DNA from: Alterinioella nitratireducens
Lineage (GTDB): Bacteria > Pseudomonadota > Alphaproteobacteria > Rhodobacterales > Rhodobacteraceae
Direction: 5' to 3'
Assembly (NCBI RefSeq): GCF_013155465.1
Contig: NZ_JABJVX010000002.1
Location: 1 to 64,000 of the forward strand
DNA: 64,000 nt
This document shows positions 52,862 to 61,448 of the stretch, one piece after another. Position numbers and translations under genes: made by a program. Each line of letters opens with the position of its first letter. The stretch's first letter is position 1. A model generated the notes under the pieces. That model was not told the DNA's origin and made no database searches. It saw only the letters and a list, made by a program, of their open reading frames with translations.

Positions 52862-53395
52862 TCAGAAACAAGGGTCAGAGACAGGCAGGCGCGGGGTCAC
52901 AAGGGCGTTATCCAGCCAGAGCTGCCCTTCCGGGGTCCGCAGGAACTGCCGCAGGAACAGCGCGTGTTCGGTGAGCCCGCAGATCAGCACATCGCCCATC
53001 CGGGTCCGCACCAGCGCCTCGAACCGTTCGGCGACGGTGGCGACGTCGGCAGGGTCGGGCCGGACCCCGGCGGCATAGGCCGGGATCAGCCGGGCGATGG
53101 CGGTATCGACGGCATCCGCACCACCGGGGCTCAGCGCGCCGGGGCAGATGCGGGCGGCGGCGCTCAACTCGGCGAGGCCATTGGCAAGACAGCCAAGCGC
53201 ATCCCCCGGATCGCGGGCGTCGATCAACGCGCCCTCCGCATCGAGGGTCAGCACAACGCCGCCCTCCAGCGTGATCCGGGACGTCTCCGGCCCCCCATCC
53301 AGATGCGCCGCGATCACCGCGTCGTAATCGACAAGGCCAAGCGGATCGGCCCCGGCGGGCAGGGTCATCAGGGCAAGCGCGGCAAGCCACCTCAT
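52862..53395 (-). CDS. Secreted protein of unknown function
   Basis: A 177-residue protein with a short signal peptide (MRWLAALALMTLPAGA). The mature part includes VVLTLDAEGALIDARDPGDA and ends DPCF; four cysteines could form disulfides. I do not recognise the family. It begins inside the last codons of the metallophosphoesterase gene (ATGA overlap) and ends 13 bases before moaB, so it is a middle member of a leftward cluster of UDG, phosphoesterase, this protein and moaB. Confidence 0.7.
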   Translation of the reverse strand: MRWLAALALMTLPAGADPLGLVDYDAVIAAHLDGGPETSRITLEGGVVLTLDAEGALIDARDPGDALGCLANGLAELSAAARICPGALSPGGADAVDTAIARLIPAYAAGVRPDPADVATVAERFEALVRTRMGDVLICGLTEHALFLRQFLRTPEGQLWLDNALVTPRLPVSDPCF

Positions 53396-53991
53396 GGGGT
53401 GACCTCATACCAATGCACAGTGGGGCCGAGATTGACGACAAGGGTGCCCCCGATCCGCCCCTCCTGCCCCCAGGATTCGTGGATATGCCCGCAGAGCGCC
53501 AGTTTCGGCTGCAAGCGTTCGATCGCGGCGCGGATCGCGGCCGAACCGACGCTGGCCCCGGTCGCGGTGCGGTCGGCCAGCCCCTTGGGCGGCGAATGGG
53601 TCAGCAGCAGATCCGCCCCGGTGCAGCGGTCCAGCAGCAGCGTGGCGGCGTCCTCGTCCATCTCGACGGACCAGTCCCCGAAGGGCGATAGCGGGATGCC
53701 ATAGCCAAGACCGAAGATGCGCAGGCCCTGTTCCTCCAGGCCCTGCCCATGCAGCACCCGCATATTGGCCCGCGCGGCGGCGCGCAGTTCCTCGGCGGTT
53801 TCATGGTTGCCCGGCACCATGATCAGCGGCGCGGCGAGGTCCGCCAGCATCTCCATCGCCTCCGCCAGCCCCTCGCGGAAACCGCAGAAATCGCCCGCGC
53901 CGAGAACGAGGTCGGCATCGACGCTGGCCGCGACCAGATCGGCGGCACGGGCACGCGACAGGTGCAGGTCGGAGAAGGCGAGGATACGCAT
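53392..53991 (-). CDS. Metallophosphoesterase
   Basis: A 199-residue calcineurin-like phosphoesterase. ILAFSDLHLS (residues 3-12), GAGDFCGF (about 31-38), VPGNHET (about 59-65), LLTHSPPKG and LCGHIHESWGQ supply the full set of metal ligands. The small size suggests a YfcE/MJ0936-like phosphodiesterase; the substrate is unknown. The gene starts directly after the stop of the family-4 UDG gene, suggesting an operon. Confidence 0.92.
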   Translation of the reverse strand: MRILAFSDLHLSRARAADLVAASVDADLVLGAGDFCGFREGLAEAMEMLADLAAPLIMVPGNHETAEELRAAARANMRVLHGQGLEEQGLRIFGLGYGIPLSPFGDWSVEMDEDAATLLLDRCTGADLLLTHSPPKGLADRTATGASVGSAAIRAAIERLQPKLALCGHIHESWGQEGRIGGTLVVNLGPTVHWYEVTP

Positions 53992-54771
53992 CTACCCCTC
54001 CAACCGTGCCTTGAGAGCCAAGAGATCGGCCCAGGCCTCGCGCTTCATCAGCGGCTGGCGCAAGAGGAAGGCGGGGTGGAACATCGGCAGCGCGGGACGG
54101 CCCTGCACCTCGGTCCAGGTCCCCCGCAGCCTTGTGATGCCGCGCTGGCCGATGAGGGCCTGACACGGGATATTGCCCATCAGCACGACGATTTCCGGTG
54201 CGACCAGCTCGATATGGCACTTCACGAAGGGCAGCATCATGTTCATCTCGGGCAGGGTCGGGTCGCGGTTCTGCGGCGGGCGCCAGGGCAGGATATTGGT
54301 GATGTAGAGCGCGGTTTCCGCGTCGGGGCTGGCCCGGTTCAACCCGATGGCGTCGAACATCCGGTCCAGCATCTGCCCTGCGCGGCCCACGAAGGGCTTG
54401 CCCGCGCGGTCTTCGTCCCGGCCCGGTGCCTCGCCCACGATCATGACGCGCGCGGCGGGGTTGCCATCCGCGAAGACGAGGTTCGTGGCCCCCATGCGCA
54501 AGTCGCAATGCGGGAACCCCTCCAGTTCGGCGCGCAGGCTGTTCAGGTCGCCCGCCCGCGCGGCGGCATTGCGCGCCTCGACCACCGGGTCGGGCCCCTC
54601 CCGCGGCTCAGGCGCGGCCACGGTCGGCGCGGCTTTGGGCGCGGGTGCGGGGGCCGCTTCGGGCAATTCGTAGCGATTGAGCGGCGCCTCCCCGATCGCC
54701 TCATCGGCACCAAGTTCCACCTGCCATTGCAGCAGGGATTTCAGGGCATGAAAGTCGGTCGCGGGGTCCAT
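53992..54771 (-). CDS. Uracil-DNA glycosylase, family 4 type
   Basis: A 259-residue enzyme with an Ala/Pro-rich linker (about residues 37-60) before the catalytic domain. [21 protein letters not shown] near residues 113-133 is motif 1, [17 protein letters not shown] (about 155-171) the middle motif, and [10 protein letters not shown] near 231-240 motif 2. Family 4 enzymes usually use four Cys for a [4Fe-4S] cluster. Here I see only PHCDL, VKCHI and IPCQA, so the cluster is probably altered or lost. It is the second UDG-superfamily gene in the window. Confidence 0.9.
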   Translation of the reverse strand: MDPATDFHALKSLLQWQVELGADEAIGEAPLNRYELPEAAPAPAPKAAPTVAAPEPREGPDPVVEARNAAARAGDLNSLRAELEGFPHCDLRMGATNLVFADGNPAARVMIVGEAPGRDEDRAGKPFVGRAGQMLDRMFDAIGLNRASPDAETALYITNILPWRPPQNRDPTLPEMNMMLPFVKCHIELVAPEIVVLMGNIPCQALIGQRGITRLRGTWTEVQGRPALPMFHPAFLLRQPLMKREAWADLLALKARLEG

Positions 54772-54825
54772 TGCGCCAAGCTACGCCCGCTTGCGGCCAA
54801 GGACAATGGGAGTCAGACTGCCCCG

Positions 54826-55278
54826 ATGACCGATCTCGTGATCCGCCCCGCCAGGCCCGAAGATGCGCCCGCGCTGACGCGCGCCATCGTGGCGGCCTAT
54901 GCCGTCCATGACGGGCGTGGCCTGACCCTGCCGCCCGTGGCCGACGGCGTGCCCGAGGCCATCGCGGGCACACCGGTTTTCGTGGCGGAAGAGGCGGGAG
55001 AGATCCTCGGTGGTATCATCTTGCGGATGGACGAGGGCGCACAGATCGAAAACGTCGCGGTGACGGCGGCGGCGATGGGCAGAGGCGTCGGCAAGGCCCT
55101 GATCGCGCGGGCCGAGGAGGCCGCGCGCGCGGCGGGCCATGACAACCTCGCGCTGGCCACGCATGAGGCTTTGACCGAAAACCTCGCCCTCTATGCGCGG
55201 CTCGGATGGGCCGAAACCGGCCGCGAGGGGCAGAAGGTTCTGATGCGCAAACCCCTCACGAAAGGCGCACCGACATGA
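54826..55278 (+). CDS. GNAT family N-acetyltransferase
   Basis: A 150-residue acetyltransferase. VIRPARPEDAPALTRAIVAAY is the beta1-alpha1 start, VTAAAMGRGVGKALIARAEEAA (about 79-100) is the acetyl-CoA pyrophosphate loop (Q/RxxGxG/A), and LALYARLGWAETG is the conserved C-terminal motif. The substrate is unknown. Start at ATG 54826, divergent from the UDG gene. Its stop overlaps the VOC gene by ATGA. Confidence 0.93.
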   Translation: MTDLVIRPARPEDAPALTRAIVAAYAVHDGRGLTLPPVADGVPEAIAGTPVFVAEEAGEILGGIILRMDEGAQIENVAVTAAAMGRGVGKALIARAEEAARAAGHDNLALATHEALTENLALYARLGWAETGREGQKVLMRKPLTKGAPT

Positions 55279-55628
55279 CCGTAAGACGCATCGTCACCAA
55301 TATCGCCGCCGATGACGTGGATGGCGTCGCCGGGTTCTATGCCGCCCTGTTCGGGCTTCGGAAGGTCATGGATCACGGCTGGATCGTGACGCTGGCCGGA
55401 GCGGAGGGCGCGCCGGTCCAGCTGAGCATCGCCAGCGAAGGCGGCTCCGGCACGCCGGTGCCTGACGTCTCCATCGAGGTCGAGGATGTCGATGCGCTTC
55501 ATGCCCGCGCCACCGATATGGGGGCCGAGATCGCCTATCCCCTGACCGACGAGCCCTGGGGCGTGCGCCGCTTCTACCTGCGCGACCCGGCGGGGCGGCT
55601 GGTCAACGTGCTGGCGCATCTGGCTTGA
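55275..55628 (+). CDS. VOC family protein (glyoxalase/dioxygenase fold)
   Basis: A 117-residue single vicinal-oxygen-chelate module: [26 protein letters not shown], then [25 protein letters not shown] and [19 protein letters not shown]. It probably acts as a dimer. VOC proteins range from glyoxalases to antibiotic-binding proteins, so no reaction can be given. Translationally coupled to the GNAT gene, with a palindrome-rich gap following. Confidence 0.9.
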   Translation: MTVRRIVTNIAADDVDGVAGFYAALFGLRKVMDHGWIVTLAGAEGAPVQLSIASEGGSGTPVPDVSIEVEDVDALHARATDMGAEIAYPLTDEPWGVRRFYLRDPAGRLVNVLAHLA

Positions 55629-55635
55629 GGGGGGA

Positions 55636-55676
55636 AGCGCCTTCCAAGGCGCTCATGAGCAATTTCGAAATTGCTC
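55636..55676. repeat. Double palindrome between convergent genes
   Basis: AGCGCCTT-CC-AAGGCGCT (55636-55653) is followed directly by the perfect 20-base palindrome GAGCAATTTCGAAATTGCTC (55657-55676). They sit between the convergent VOC and alpha/beta-hydrolase genes. The second is A/T-rich in a GC-rich setting. It may act as a two-way terminator or be a copy of an interspersed REP-like element. Confidence 0.6.
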
Positions 55677-55698
55677 GGGCCAGATCGACGGCAGCATG

Positions 55699-56511
55699 TC
55701 ACGCCTGCCGCAGCACCGGCCCCACCACTTGCGCGAACCCCGCCGCATCCTCGGCCATCAGGCCATGGCCCACCCCCGGCACCACATGAACGCCGACGCC
55801 ATGGGCGCGCAACAACGCGGGGTCGGGCGCGTCCGGCATTACCTTTCCGGTCGTGCCCGGAAAACTCCGTTCGCCATAGACGAAATGCCGCTCCAGCCTC
55901 AACGCCAGGAACCGCGCCTCGAACCCCTCCTCCAACGCCACCAGCATCACCGAATTGTCATGCAGCGCGCCGGGATCGACCCCGCCCCGCGCGGCTTCCA
56001 GGAAATTGGCGAAGACATCGCCCGCCATCACCGCCGCGTGCCGACGCGCCAGCATCTCCGCGTAGCCGCCATTCACGAAATCCTCCCGGTCGAACCCGGC
56101 AATGGCCCGTGTCGCGGCGCCCCCGCCCGGTGTCACGTTGCCCTCGCAGACGATGAGCCGCGCCACCAGGTCGGGCCGCGCAAATGCCAGCGCGATCCCC
56201 ACGGTGCCGCCCATGGAATGACCCAACACGCAGACCGGCCCTGTCCCCGCCGCCTCCAGCACCGCGACGACCGCCTCCACATGCTCGGCCAGCGACGAGC
56301 CGAACAGGGCCGAATGCCCGCTGAGGCCCGATCCGACGTAATCCAGCATAAGCGCCCGTCGCCCGCGCAATTCCGGCTGCATCATCATCGGCAGGAAGGT
56401 TGGCAGCGCGGCCGAGCTCAATCCCGGCAGGCAGAGGATCGGCCGCCCCTCGCCCGGCAATTCGCTCCAGCGAATGACCGTGTCCCATTTCGGCAGCGCC
56501 AGGTTGTGCAT
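55699..56511 (-). CDS. Alpha/beta hydrolase
   Basis: A 270-residue alpha/beta hydrolase fold protein. [15 protein letters not shown] is the oxyanion region near residues 25-39, [21 protein letters not shown] near residues 94-114 holds the nucleophile Ser, and [18 protein letters not shown] near the end has the catalytic His. The substrate is unknown. The ATG at 56511 is the first that gives a family-like N-terminus; a much longer open frame upstream is antisense to pyrB. Divergent from pyrB. Confidence 0.9.
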   Translation of the reverse strand: MHNLALPKWDTVIRWSELPGEGRPILCLPGLSSAALPTFLPMMMQPELRGRRALMLDYVGSGLSGHSALFGSSLAEHVEAVVAVLEAAGTGPVCVLGHSMGGTVGIALAFARPDLVARLIVCEGNVTPGGGAATRAIAGFDREDFVNGGYAEMLARRHAAVMAGDVFANFLEAARGGVDPGALHDNSVMLVALEEGFEARFLALRLERHFVYGERSFPGTTGKVMPDAPDPALLRAHGVGVHVVPGVGHGLMAEDAAGFAQVVGPVLRQA

Positions 56512-56634
56512 GTCGCCCTCCCCCGCCCCACCATCGCGCCGGACTGGCCATCGCGCAAGCGCGCCTTGTCGGCCCCGCGCCTCTTTCCTATAAGCGGCGG
56601 GACCGGGCACGCCGGTGGCCAAGGGATCGGGCGC

Positions 56635-57582
56635 ATGACATTTTCCAAACGTCACCTTCTGGGGATCGAGCCGCTGTCGCCGCCCGAGATCACCACCCTC
56701 CTCGACCTCGCCGACCGCTACGCCGAGCGGGAGCGCACGACCGACAAGCACGCCACCGCGCTGGCCGGGATGACCCAGATCAACATGTTCTTCGAGAACT
56801 CCACCCGCACCCAGGCCAGCTTCGAGATCGCGGGCAAGCGGCTTGGCGCGGATGTGATGAACATGGCGATGCAGACCAGCAGCGTGAAGAAGGGCGAGAC
56901 CCTGATCGACACCGCGCTGACGCTGAACGCGATGCACCCCGACCTGCTGGTCGTGCGCCACCCGCATTCCGGTGCGGTGAACCTGCTGGCGGAAAAGGTC
57001 AATTGCGCGGTGCTGAACGCGGGCGACGGGCGGCATGAGCATCCGACCCAGGCGCTGCTGGACGCGCTGACCATCCGCCGCCGCAAGGGCCGGCTGCACC
57101 GCCTCAACATCGCCATCTGCGGCGACATCGCGCATAGCCGCGTGGCGCGGTCCAACATCCTTCTTCTGGGCAAGATGGAGAACCGGGTGAAACTGATCGG
57201 CCCGCCCACATTGATGCCCGCGGGCGTCGCCGATTGGGGGGTCGAGGTCTATGACGACATGGCGCGCGGGCTGGAGGGCGCGGATGTGGTGATGATGCTG
57301 CGCCTGCAACGTGAGCGCATGGATGGCGGCTTCATCCCGTCGGAGCGCGAATATTACCACCGCTACGGGCTGGATGCCGAGAAGCTGGCCTGCGCCAAGG
57401 AGGATGCCATCGTCATGCACCCCGGCCCGATGAACCGGGGGGTGGAGATCGACGGCACCATCGCCGATGACATCAACCGAAGCGTGATCCAGGAGCAGGT
57501 GGAAATGGGCGTCGCCGTGCGCATGGCGGCGATGGACCTGCTGGCGCAGAACCTGGCTGCGGAGCGGGCGGCCCATGCCTGA
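56635..57582 (+). CDS. pyrB: Aspartate carbamoyltransferase catalytic subunit
   Basis: A 315-residue enzyme for the second step of pyrimidine synthesis. [25 protein letters not shown] (about residues 52-76) binds carbamoyl phosphate, [13 protein letters not shown] follows, and [16 protein letters not shown] near 141-156 and [13 protein letters not shown] near 262-274 are canonical. No pyrI regulatory subunit is seen. Instead a dihydroorotase-like gene lies in the same cluster, as in bacteria where an inactive dihydroorotase supports ATCase. Its stop overlaps the next gene by eight bases. Confidence 0.97.
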   Translation: MTFSKRHLLGIEPLSPPEITTLLDLADRYAERERTTDKHATALAGMTQINMFFENSTRTQASFEIAGKRLGADVMNMAMQTSSVKKGETLIDTALTLNAMHPDLLVVRHPHSGAVNLLAEKVNCAVLNAGDGRHEHPTQALLDALTIRRRKGRLHRLNIAICGDIAHSRVARSNILLLGKMENRVKLIGPPTLMPAGVADWGVEVYDDMARGLEGADVVMMLRLQRERMDGGFIPSEREYYHRYGLDAEKLACAKEDAIVMHPGPMNRGVEIDGTIADDINRSVIQEQVEMGVAVRMAAMDLLAQNLAAERAAHA

Positions 57583-57970
57583 CACCACCTTCCACGCCGA
57601 CCGCATGACCTACTGGCGCGCCCATGCCTGGCTGGCCGCCCTTGCCATGGCCGTGGGCATGGGCGTGCTGTGGCTGATGGACAACCCGCATGTCTGGACC
57701 GGGGCCGTGGGCGGCCTCTTTGCCGTCGCCGTGCGCGCCTTCTACCTCGCCTCGGATGAGGCCCGCGCCGAATGGACCCTGACCGGGACCGAGATCATCG
57801 GCCCCGAATCCCGCCGCATCCCGCTGGCCGAAATCGCAAAGGTCCGCACCCTTGGCAGCGCCGTGCAGATCATCACCCATGCTGGCGACAAGCACCTGAT
57901 GAAATACATGGCCAGCCCCCGCGACGTGGCCGCAAGGATCGAGACCGCCGCCCGAGGGAGTGCACCATGA
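57575..57970 (+). CDS. Small membrane protein, PH-like, in the pyr cluster
   Basis: A 131-residue protein with two helices (about residues 17-35 and 40-57) and then a soluble part, [38 protein letters not shown]. This looks like a small bacterial PH-type beta domain. I do not know a function. It overlaps pyrB and precedes two more small membrane proteins, so the cluster appears to link ATCase with the membrane; the link is inferred from order alone. Confidence 0.72.
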   Translation: MPDTTFHADRMTYWRAHAWLAALAMAVGMGVLWLMDNPHVWTGAVGGLFAVAVRAFYLASDEARAEWTLTGTEIIGPESRRIPLAEIAKVRTLGSAVQIITHAGDKHLMKYMASPRDVAARIETAARGSAP

Positions 57971-58050
57971 GCATCCGCTTGCCCGCTGCGCCCCCCGAGG
58001 CCACACTCAGGACCAGCCAGGAGGTATCCCGCGATGACCGACGATCTTGA
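57967..58050 (+). CDS. Possible 27-residue coupling peptide
   Basis: An ATG overlapping the preceding stop (ATGA) opens 27 codons, [20 protein letters not shown] and so on, ending at 58050, seventeen bases into the next gene. A strong AGGAGG at 58019-58024 lies inside it and serves the next start. It may be a short coupling frame that passes ribosomes on, or chance. No homology is recognised. Confidence 0.25.
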   Translation: MSIRLPAAPPEATLRTSQEVSRDDRRS

Positions 58051-58579
58051 CGTCCCCACATCCCTGCGCACGGTCTGGGTGTTCCGGGTGGATCTGCCGC
58101 AAGAGGCGCTGGAGGGCTTCCAGGAGGAGGGCGAGACCGGCACCACCCCCATCGCCGAGGCCGTGGGCGCGGGCCCGCTCGATCCCGATTACTACGAGCT
58201 TTTCGACGCCGCCTCGATCCTCGATTACGGCATGGCGGCCTATCTGACCGAGGCAAACGGCATGAACCCCGACGATGTGGGCCCGGATGCCAAAACTCTG
58301 GACGCGCTGACCGGACCGGTCCTGCTGCTCTTCGATGCCGCACTGCCCGAAGGGACCGCGCGGATCGCCCCTTCCGCCCCCCTCACCCTTGTCGGCCGCT
58401 ACGAGGAGAAACCGCGCTTTTCCGTCGCGCCGCCGCTGCAATCCGAGGCCGCCGCAGGCGTCATCGGCGACGCGCCCGCGGATGCCCCGCAACCGGGGCG
58501 CCCCGGCTCCATCGCCTCGCTCGTGCTGGTCGCGGTGATCGTGCTGGCGGGGCTGCTGATCTGGGCCGCATTGCGATGA
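58034..58579 (+). CDS. Tail-anchored protein of unknown function in the pyr cluster
   Basis: A 181-residue acidic protein with a single C-terminal membrane helix (about residues 158-178) and an otherwise soluble domain beginning VPTSLRTVWVFRVDLPQEAL. AGGAGG lies ten bases ahead of the ATG. I do not recognise the family, though similar genes next to pyrB occur in Rhodobacterales. The stop overlaps the next start as ATGA. Confidence 0.72.
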   Translation: MTDDLDVPTSLRTVWVFRVDLPQEALEGFQEEGETGTTPIAEAVGAGPLDPDYYELFDAASILDYGMAAYLTEANGMNPDDVGPDAKTLDALTGPVLLLFDAALPEGTARIAPSAPLTLVGRYEEKPRFSVAPPLQSEAAAGVIGDAPADAPQPGRPGSIASLVLVAVIVLAGLLIWAALR

Positions 58580-59133
58580 TCGAGAACACGCATCCGCAGG
58601 GTTGGCAGGGCCTTTTGGCACCGGGCGAGACAATCCTCTGGCAGGGTCAGCCCGGCACCGGCATCCGCTGGCGCAGCCTGGCCTCGCCGCTGACGCTGAT
58701 GGGGGCGTTTTTTACCGGATTCTCGCTCTTCTGGATCAGCATGGCCACGTCGATGACCCGCGGCGCGGATGTGCCGTTCCCGTTCCAGATCTTCCCGCTT
58801 TTCGGCCTGCCCTTCCTGGCCATCGGCCTTTATATGCTCGGCGGCCACGCGATCTGGGACACGATCAAGCGCGCGGGGACGCATTACACGCTGACCAACC
58901 GCACCGCCTTTGTCGGCGTGAACCTGCTGATGCGGCGCACGCTGCTGAGCTACCCGATCGACCGGATGGACCGCGTCCTGCTGGAGGATGGCATCCCCGG
59001 ATCGGTGATCTTCTCGGGCGTGCAGGGCCGTGGTGCGACCCGCCCCGGCTTCTACCTGATCGACGACGCGCGCGAGGTCTACCGGATGCTGCGCGACGCC
59101 CGCAGCGCGCTGACACAAGGCAACACCGCATGA
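58576..59133 (+). CDS. Membrane protein with bacterial PH-like domain
   Basis: A 185-residue protein. GETILWQGQPGTGIRWR is the start typical of bPH2-type membrane proteins. Two helices follow (about residues 39-58 and 70-92), then a PH-like beta domain with THYTLTNRTAFVGVNLLMRRTLLSYPIDRMD. Role unknown. It sits between a tail-anchored protein and the dihydroorotase-like gene, joined to both by ATGA overlaps. Confidence 0.8.
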   Translation: MIENTHPQGWQGLLAPGETILWQGQPGTGIRWRSLASPLTLMGAFFTGFSLFWISMATSMTRGADVPFPFQIFPLFGLPFLAIGLYMLGGHAIWDTIKRAGTHYTLTNRTAFVGVNLLMRRTLLSYPIDRMDRVLLEDGIPGSVIFSGVQGRGATRPGFYLIDDAREVYRMLRDARSALTQGNTA

Positions 59134-60416
59134 CCACGCTTCTGGAAAACGCCCGCCTGATCGACCCCGAGGCCGACAGCGACGCGCCCGGCTGGTTGCT
59201 GATTTCGGATGGCGTGATCGCCGGGATCGGCACCGGCAGCCCCGAAGGGATCGAGGCCCGCACGCGCATCGACTGCAACGGCCAGGCCCTGGCCCCCGGC
59301 ATCATCGACATCGGCGTCAAGACCTGCGAACCGGGCGAACGCCACAAGGAAAGCATCCGCACGGCGGGGCTGGCGGCAGCGGCGGGCGGCGTCACCACCA
59401 TGGTCACCCGCCCCGACACCACGCCCGCGCTGGACACGCCCGAGGTGCTGGCCTTCGTGCGGCGGCGCGGGGCCGAGGTGGCGCGCGTCCGCATGTTGCC
59501 GATGGCCGCCCTGACCAAGGGCCGCGCCGGGGCCGAAATGACCGAGATCGGGTTCCTGATGGACGCGGGCGCCGTCGCCTTCACCGATTGCGACCACGTG
59601 GTGCGCAACCCCAAGGTGCTGGCCCGTGCCATGACCTATGCCCGCTCCCTGGGCGCGCTGATCATCGCGCATCCGCAGGATCCCGACCTCTCCGCCGGGG
59701 CCGCCGTCACCTCGGGCAAATTCGCGTCTCTGCGCGGCCTGCCCGCCGTCTCGCCAATGGCCGAGCGGATGGGGCTGGAGCGGGATCTCGCGCTGGTCGA
59801 GATGACCCGCGCCCGCTACCACGCCGACCAGATCACCGCCGCCGCCAGCCTGCCCGCCCTGGCCCGCGCCAAGCAAGCCGGACTGGACGTAACCGCGGGC
59901 GTCTCGATCCATCACCTGACGCTGAACGAGTTCGACGTCGGCGATTACCGCACCTTCTTCAAGGTCAAGCCGCCGCTGCGCCCCGAGGATGACCGCATGG
60001 CCATGGTCGAGGCCGTGCACGATGGCCAGATCGACATCATCTCCTCCATGCACACGCCGCAGGACGAGGAAAGCAAGCGCCTGCCTTTCGAGGTCGCGGC
60101 CTCGGGCGCCGTCGCGCTGGAAACGCTCTTGCCCGCCGCGATGCGCCTCTACCATGCGGGCCAGTTGACCCTGCCGCAGCTGTTCCGCGCCATGGCGCTG
60201 AACCCCGCGCGCCGCCTCGGCCTGCCCTCGGGGCGGCTGGCACAAGGCGCGCCCGCCGATCTGGTCCTTTTCGACCCCGATGCGCCCTTCGTGCTGGACC
60301 GCTCCAGGCTGCGCTCGAAATCCAAGAATACGCCCTTTGACGGGATGCGGATGGAAGGGCGCGTGAGCCTGACCGTGGTCGCAGGCGAGACCGTCTATGA
60401 CCGGAGCGCGCCATGA
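59130..60416 (+). CDS. pyrC: Dihydroorotase-like protein, probably catalytically inactive
   Basis: A 428-residue protein with the full amidohydrolase (TIM barrel) length of class I dihydroorotase, but without its metal site. The expected His-x-His after the first strand is replaced by Gly62-Val63-Lys64 (IIDIGVKTCEPGERHKE). The catalytic TDHAPH motif reads SSMHTPQ (about 305-311), so the Asp is Met307. It resembles PyrC-prime/PyrX proteins that assemble with aspartate carbamoyltransferase as a scaffold. A true dihydroorotase must be encoded elsewhere. Coupled to plsY by ATGA. Confidence 0.9.
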   Translation: MTTLLENARLIDPEADSDAPGWLLISDGVIAGIGTGSPEGIEARTRIDCNGQALAPGIIDIGVKTCEPGERHKESIRTAGLAAAAGGVTTMVTRPDTTPALDTPEVLAFVRRRGAEVARVRMLPMAALTKGRAGAEMTEIGFLMDAGAVAFTDCDHVVRNPKVLARAMTYARSLGALIIAHPQDPDLSAGAAVTSGKFASLRGLPAVSPMAERMGLERDLALVEMTRARYHADQITAAASLPALARAKQAGLDVTAGVSIHHLTLNEFDVGDYRTFFKVKPPLRPEDDRMAMVEAVHDGQIDIISSMHTPQDEESKRLPFEVAASGAVALETLLPAAMRLYHAGQLTLPQLFRAMALNPARRLGLPSGRLAQGAPADLVLFDPDAPFVLDRSRLRSKSKNTPFDGMRMEGRVSLTVVAGETVYDRSAP

Positions 60417-61024
60417 TCCCCGTCTTCGCGACCTCCGCGCCGCTCCTCGCGCTCACCGCGCTCCTCGCCTATCTGCTCGGCTCGGTGCCCTTCGGCCTGG
60501 TGATGGCGCGGGTATTCGGGCTTGGCGACATCCGGGCCATCGGGTCGGGCAATATCGGGGCCACCAACGTGCTGCGCACCGGCAACAGGCTGGCCGCCTT
60601 CCTCACCCTCATTGGCGACGCGGGCAAGGGCGGCATCGCGGTGTTGCTGGCACGCGCGCTGCTGGCCGAGGACGCGGCGCAACTCGCGGGCCTCTTCGCC
60701 TTCCTGGGCCATTGCTTCCCGGTCTTCCTGGGCTTCAAGGGCGGCAAGGGCGTCGCCACTTTCCTCGGAACATTGCTGGCGCTGTTCTGGCCCGCCGGGA
60801 TCGCCGCCTGCCTGACCTGGGCCGTGACCGCCGCGATCACGCGCATCTCCTCGCTTTCGGCGCTGGTCGCGGCCGTCCTTGCGCCGGTCTGGATCAGCCT
60901 CCTGGGCATGCCGCAGGCGGCCCTTGTCACGGCACTTCTGGCGGTGCTGGTCGTGATCCGGCACAAGACCAATATCGGACGGCTCATGCGCGGCGAGGAA
61001 CCCCGGATCGGATCCAAATCCTGA
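60413..61024 (+). CDS. plsY: Glycerol-3-phosphate acyltransferase PlsY
   Basis: A 203-residue membrane acyltransferase that transfers acyl from acyl-phosphate to glycerol-3-phosphate, the first step of phospholipid synthesis. LGSVPFGLVMARVFGLGDIRAIGSGNIGATNVLRTG near residues 21-56, GDAGKGGIAVLLA and FKGGKGVATFLG are the three conserved loops. The ATG overlaps the dihydroorotase-like stop. Its place at the end of the pyr cluster, common in Rhodobacterales, links nucleotide and lipid genes only by position. Confidence 0.96.
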   Translation: MIPVFATSAPLLALTALLAYLLGSVPFGLVMARVFGLGDIRAIGSGNIGATNVLRTGNRLAAFLTLIGDAGKGGIAVLLARALLAEDAAQLAGLFAFLGHCFPVFLGFKGGKGVATFLGTLLALFWPAGIAACLTWAVTAAITRISSLSALVAAVLAPVWISLLGMPQAALVTALLAVLVVIRHKTNIGRLMRGEEPRIGSKS

Positions 61025-61042
61025 CCGTCAGGCTGCGCGCTC

Positions 61043-61441
61043 CTACCCCTCCCGATACCGCTCCAGCCGCGCTTCCAGCGTGCCGGAATGCAGCTCGATC
61101 AGATGCCCGTCCGGCCCGTAGAAATAGATCGAATGCCCCTCACCCCGCACCCGCGCGCGCCCCGGCATGACCTCCAGCCCAAGCGCCGCGATCTCGGCGA
61201 GCCGTTCCTCCAGCTCTTCCTCGTCGACATAGAAGGCGACGTGGTTGTAGCTGCGTTCCTTCAGCGCCTCGCCGGCCATCACCGCGACCCAGACGCCGCC
61301 GACATCATAGAACCGCTCACGCGAGAGCGAGAATTTCGTCGCGCCGCTTTCATAGACCTTGCGCGCCTTCAGAACCCGGATCAGCATCTCCTCCATCCGG
61401 TCCAGGTCGGCACTGATGAACGTGATGTGGCTGAGTGTCAT
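61043..61441 (-). CDS. fosX: FosX-like fosfomycin resistance hydrolase / VOC protein
   Basis: A 132-residue VOC enzyme that closely follows the FosX/FosE/FosI pattern: LSHITFISADLDRMEEMLIR, FSLSRERFYDVGGVWVAVMAGE, YNHVAFYVDEEE and SIYFYGPDGHLIELHSGTLEARLERY. His5, His68 and Glu113 fit the Mn ligands. FosX adds water to the fosfomycin epoxide. A chromosomal copy in this background may be a housekeeping relative rather than an acquired resistance gene. It begins right after gshA, on the same strand. Confidence 0.88.
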   Translation of the reverse strand: MTLSHITFISADLDRMEEMLIRVLKARKVYESGATKFSLSRERFYDVGGVWVAVMAGEALKERSYNHVAFYVDEEELEERLAEIAALGLEVMPGRARVRGEGHSIYFYGPDGHLIELHSGTLEARLERYREG

Positions 61442-61448
61442 GGGGCCC

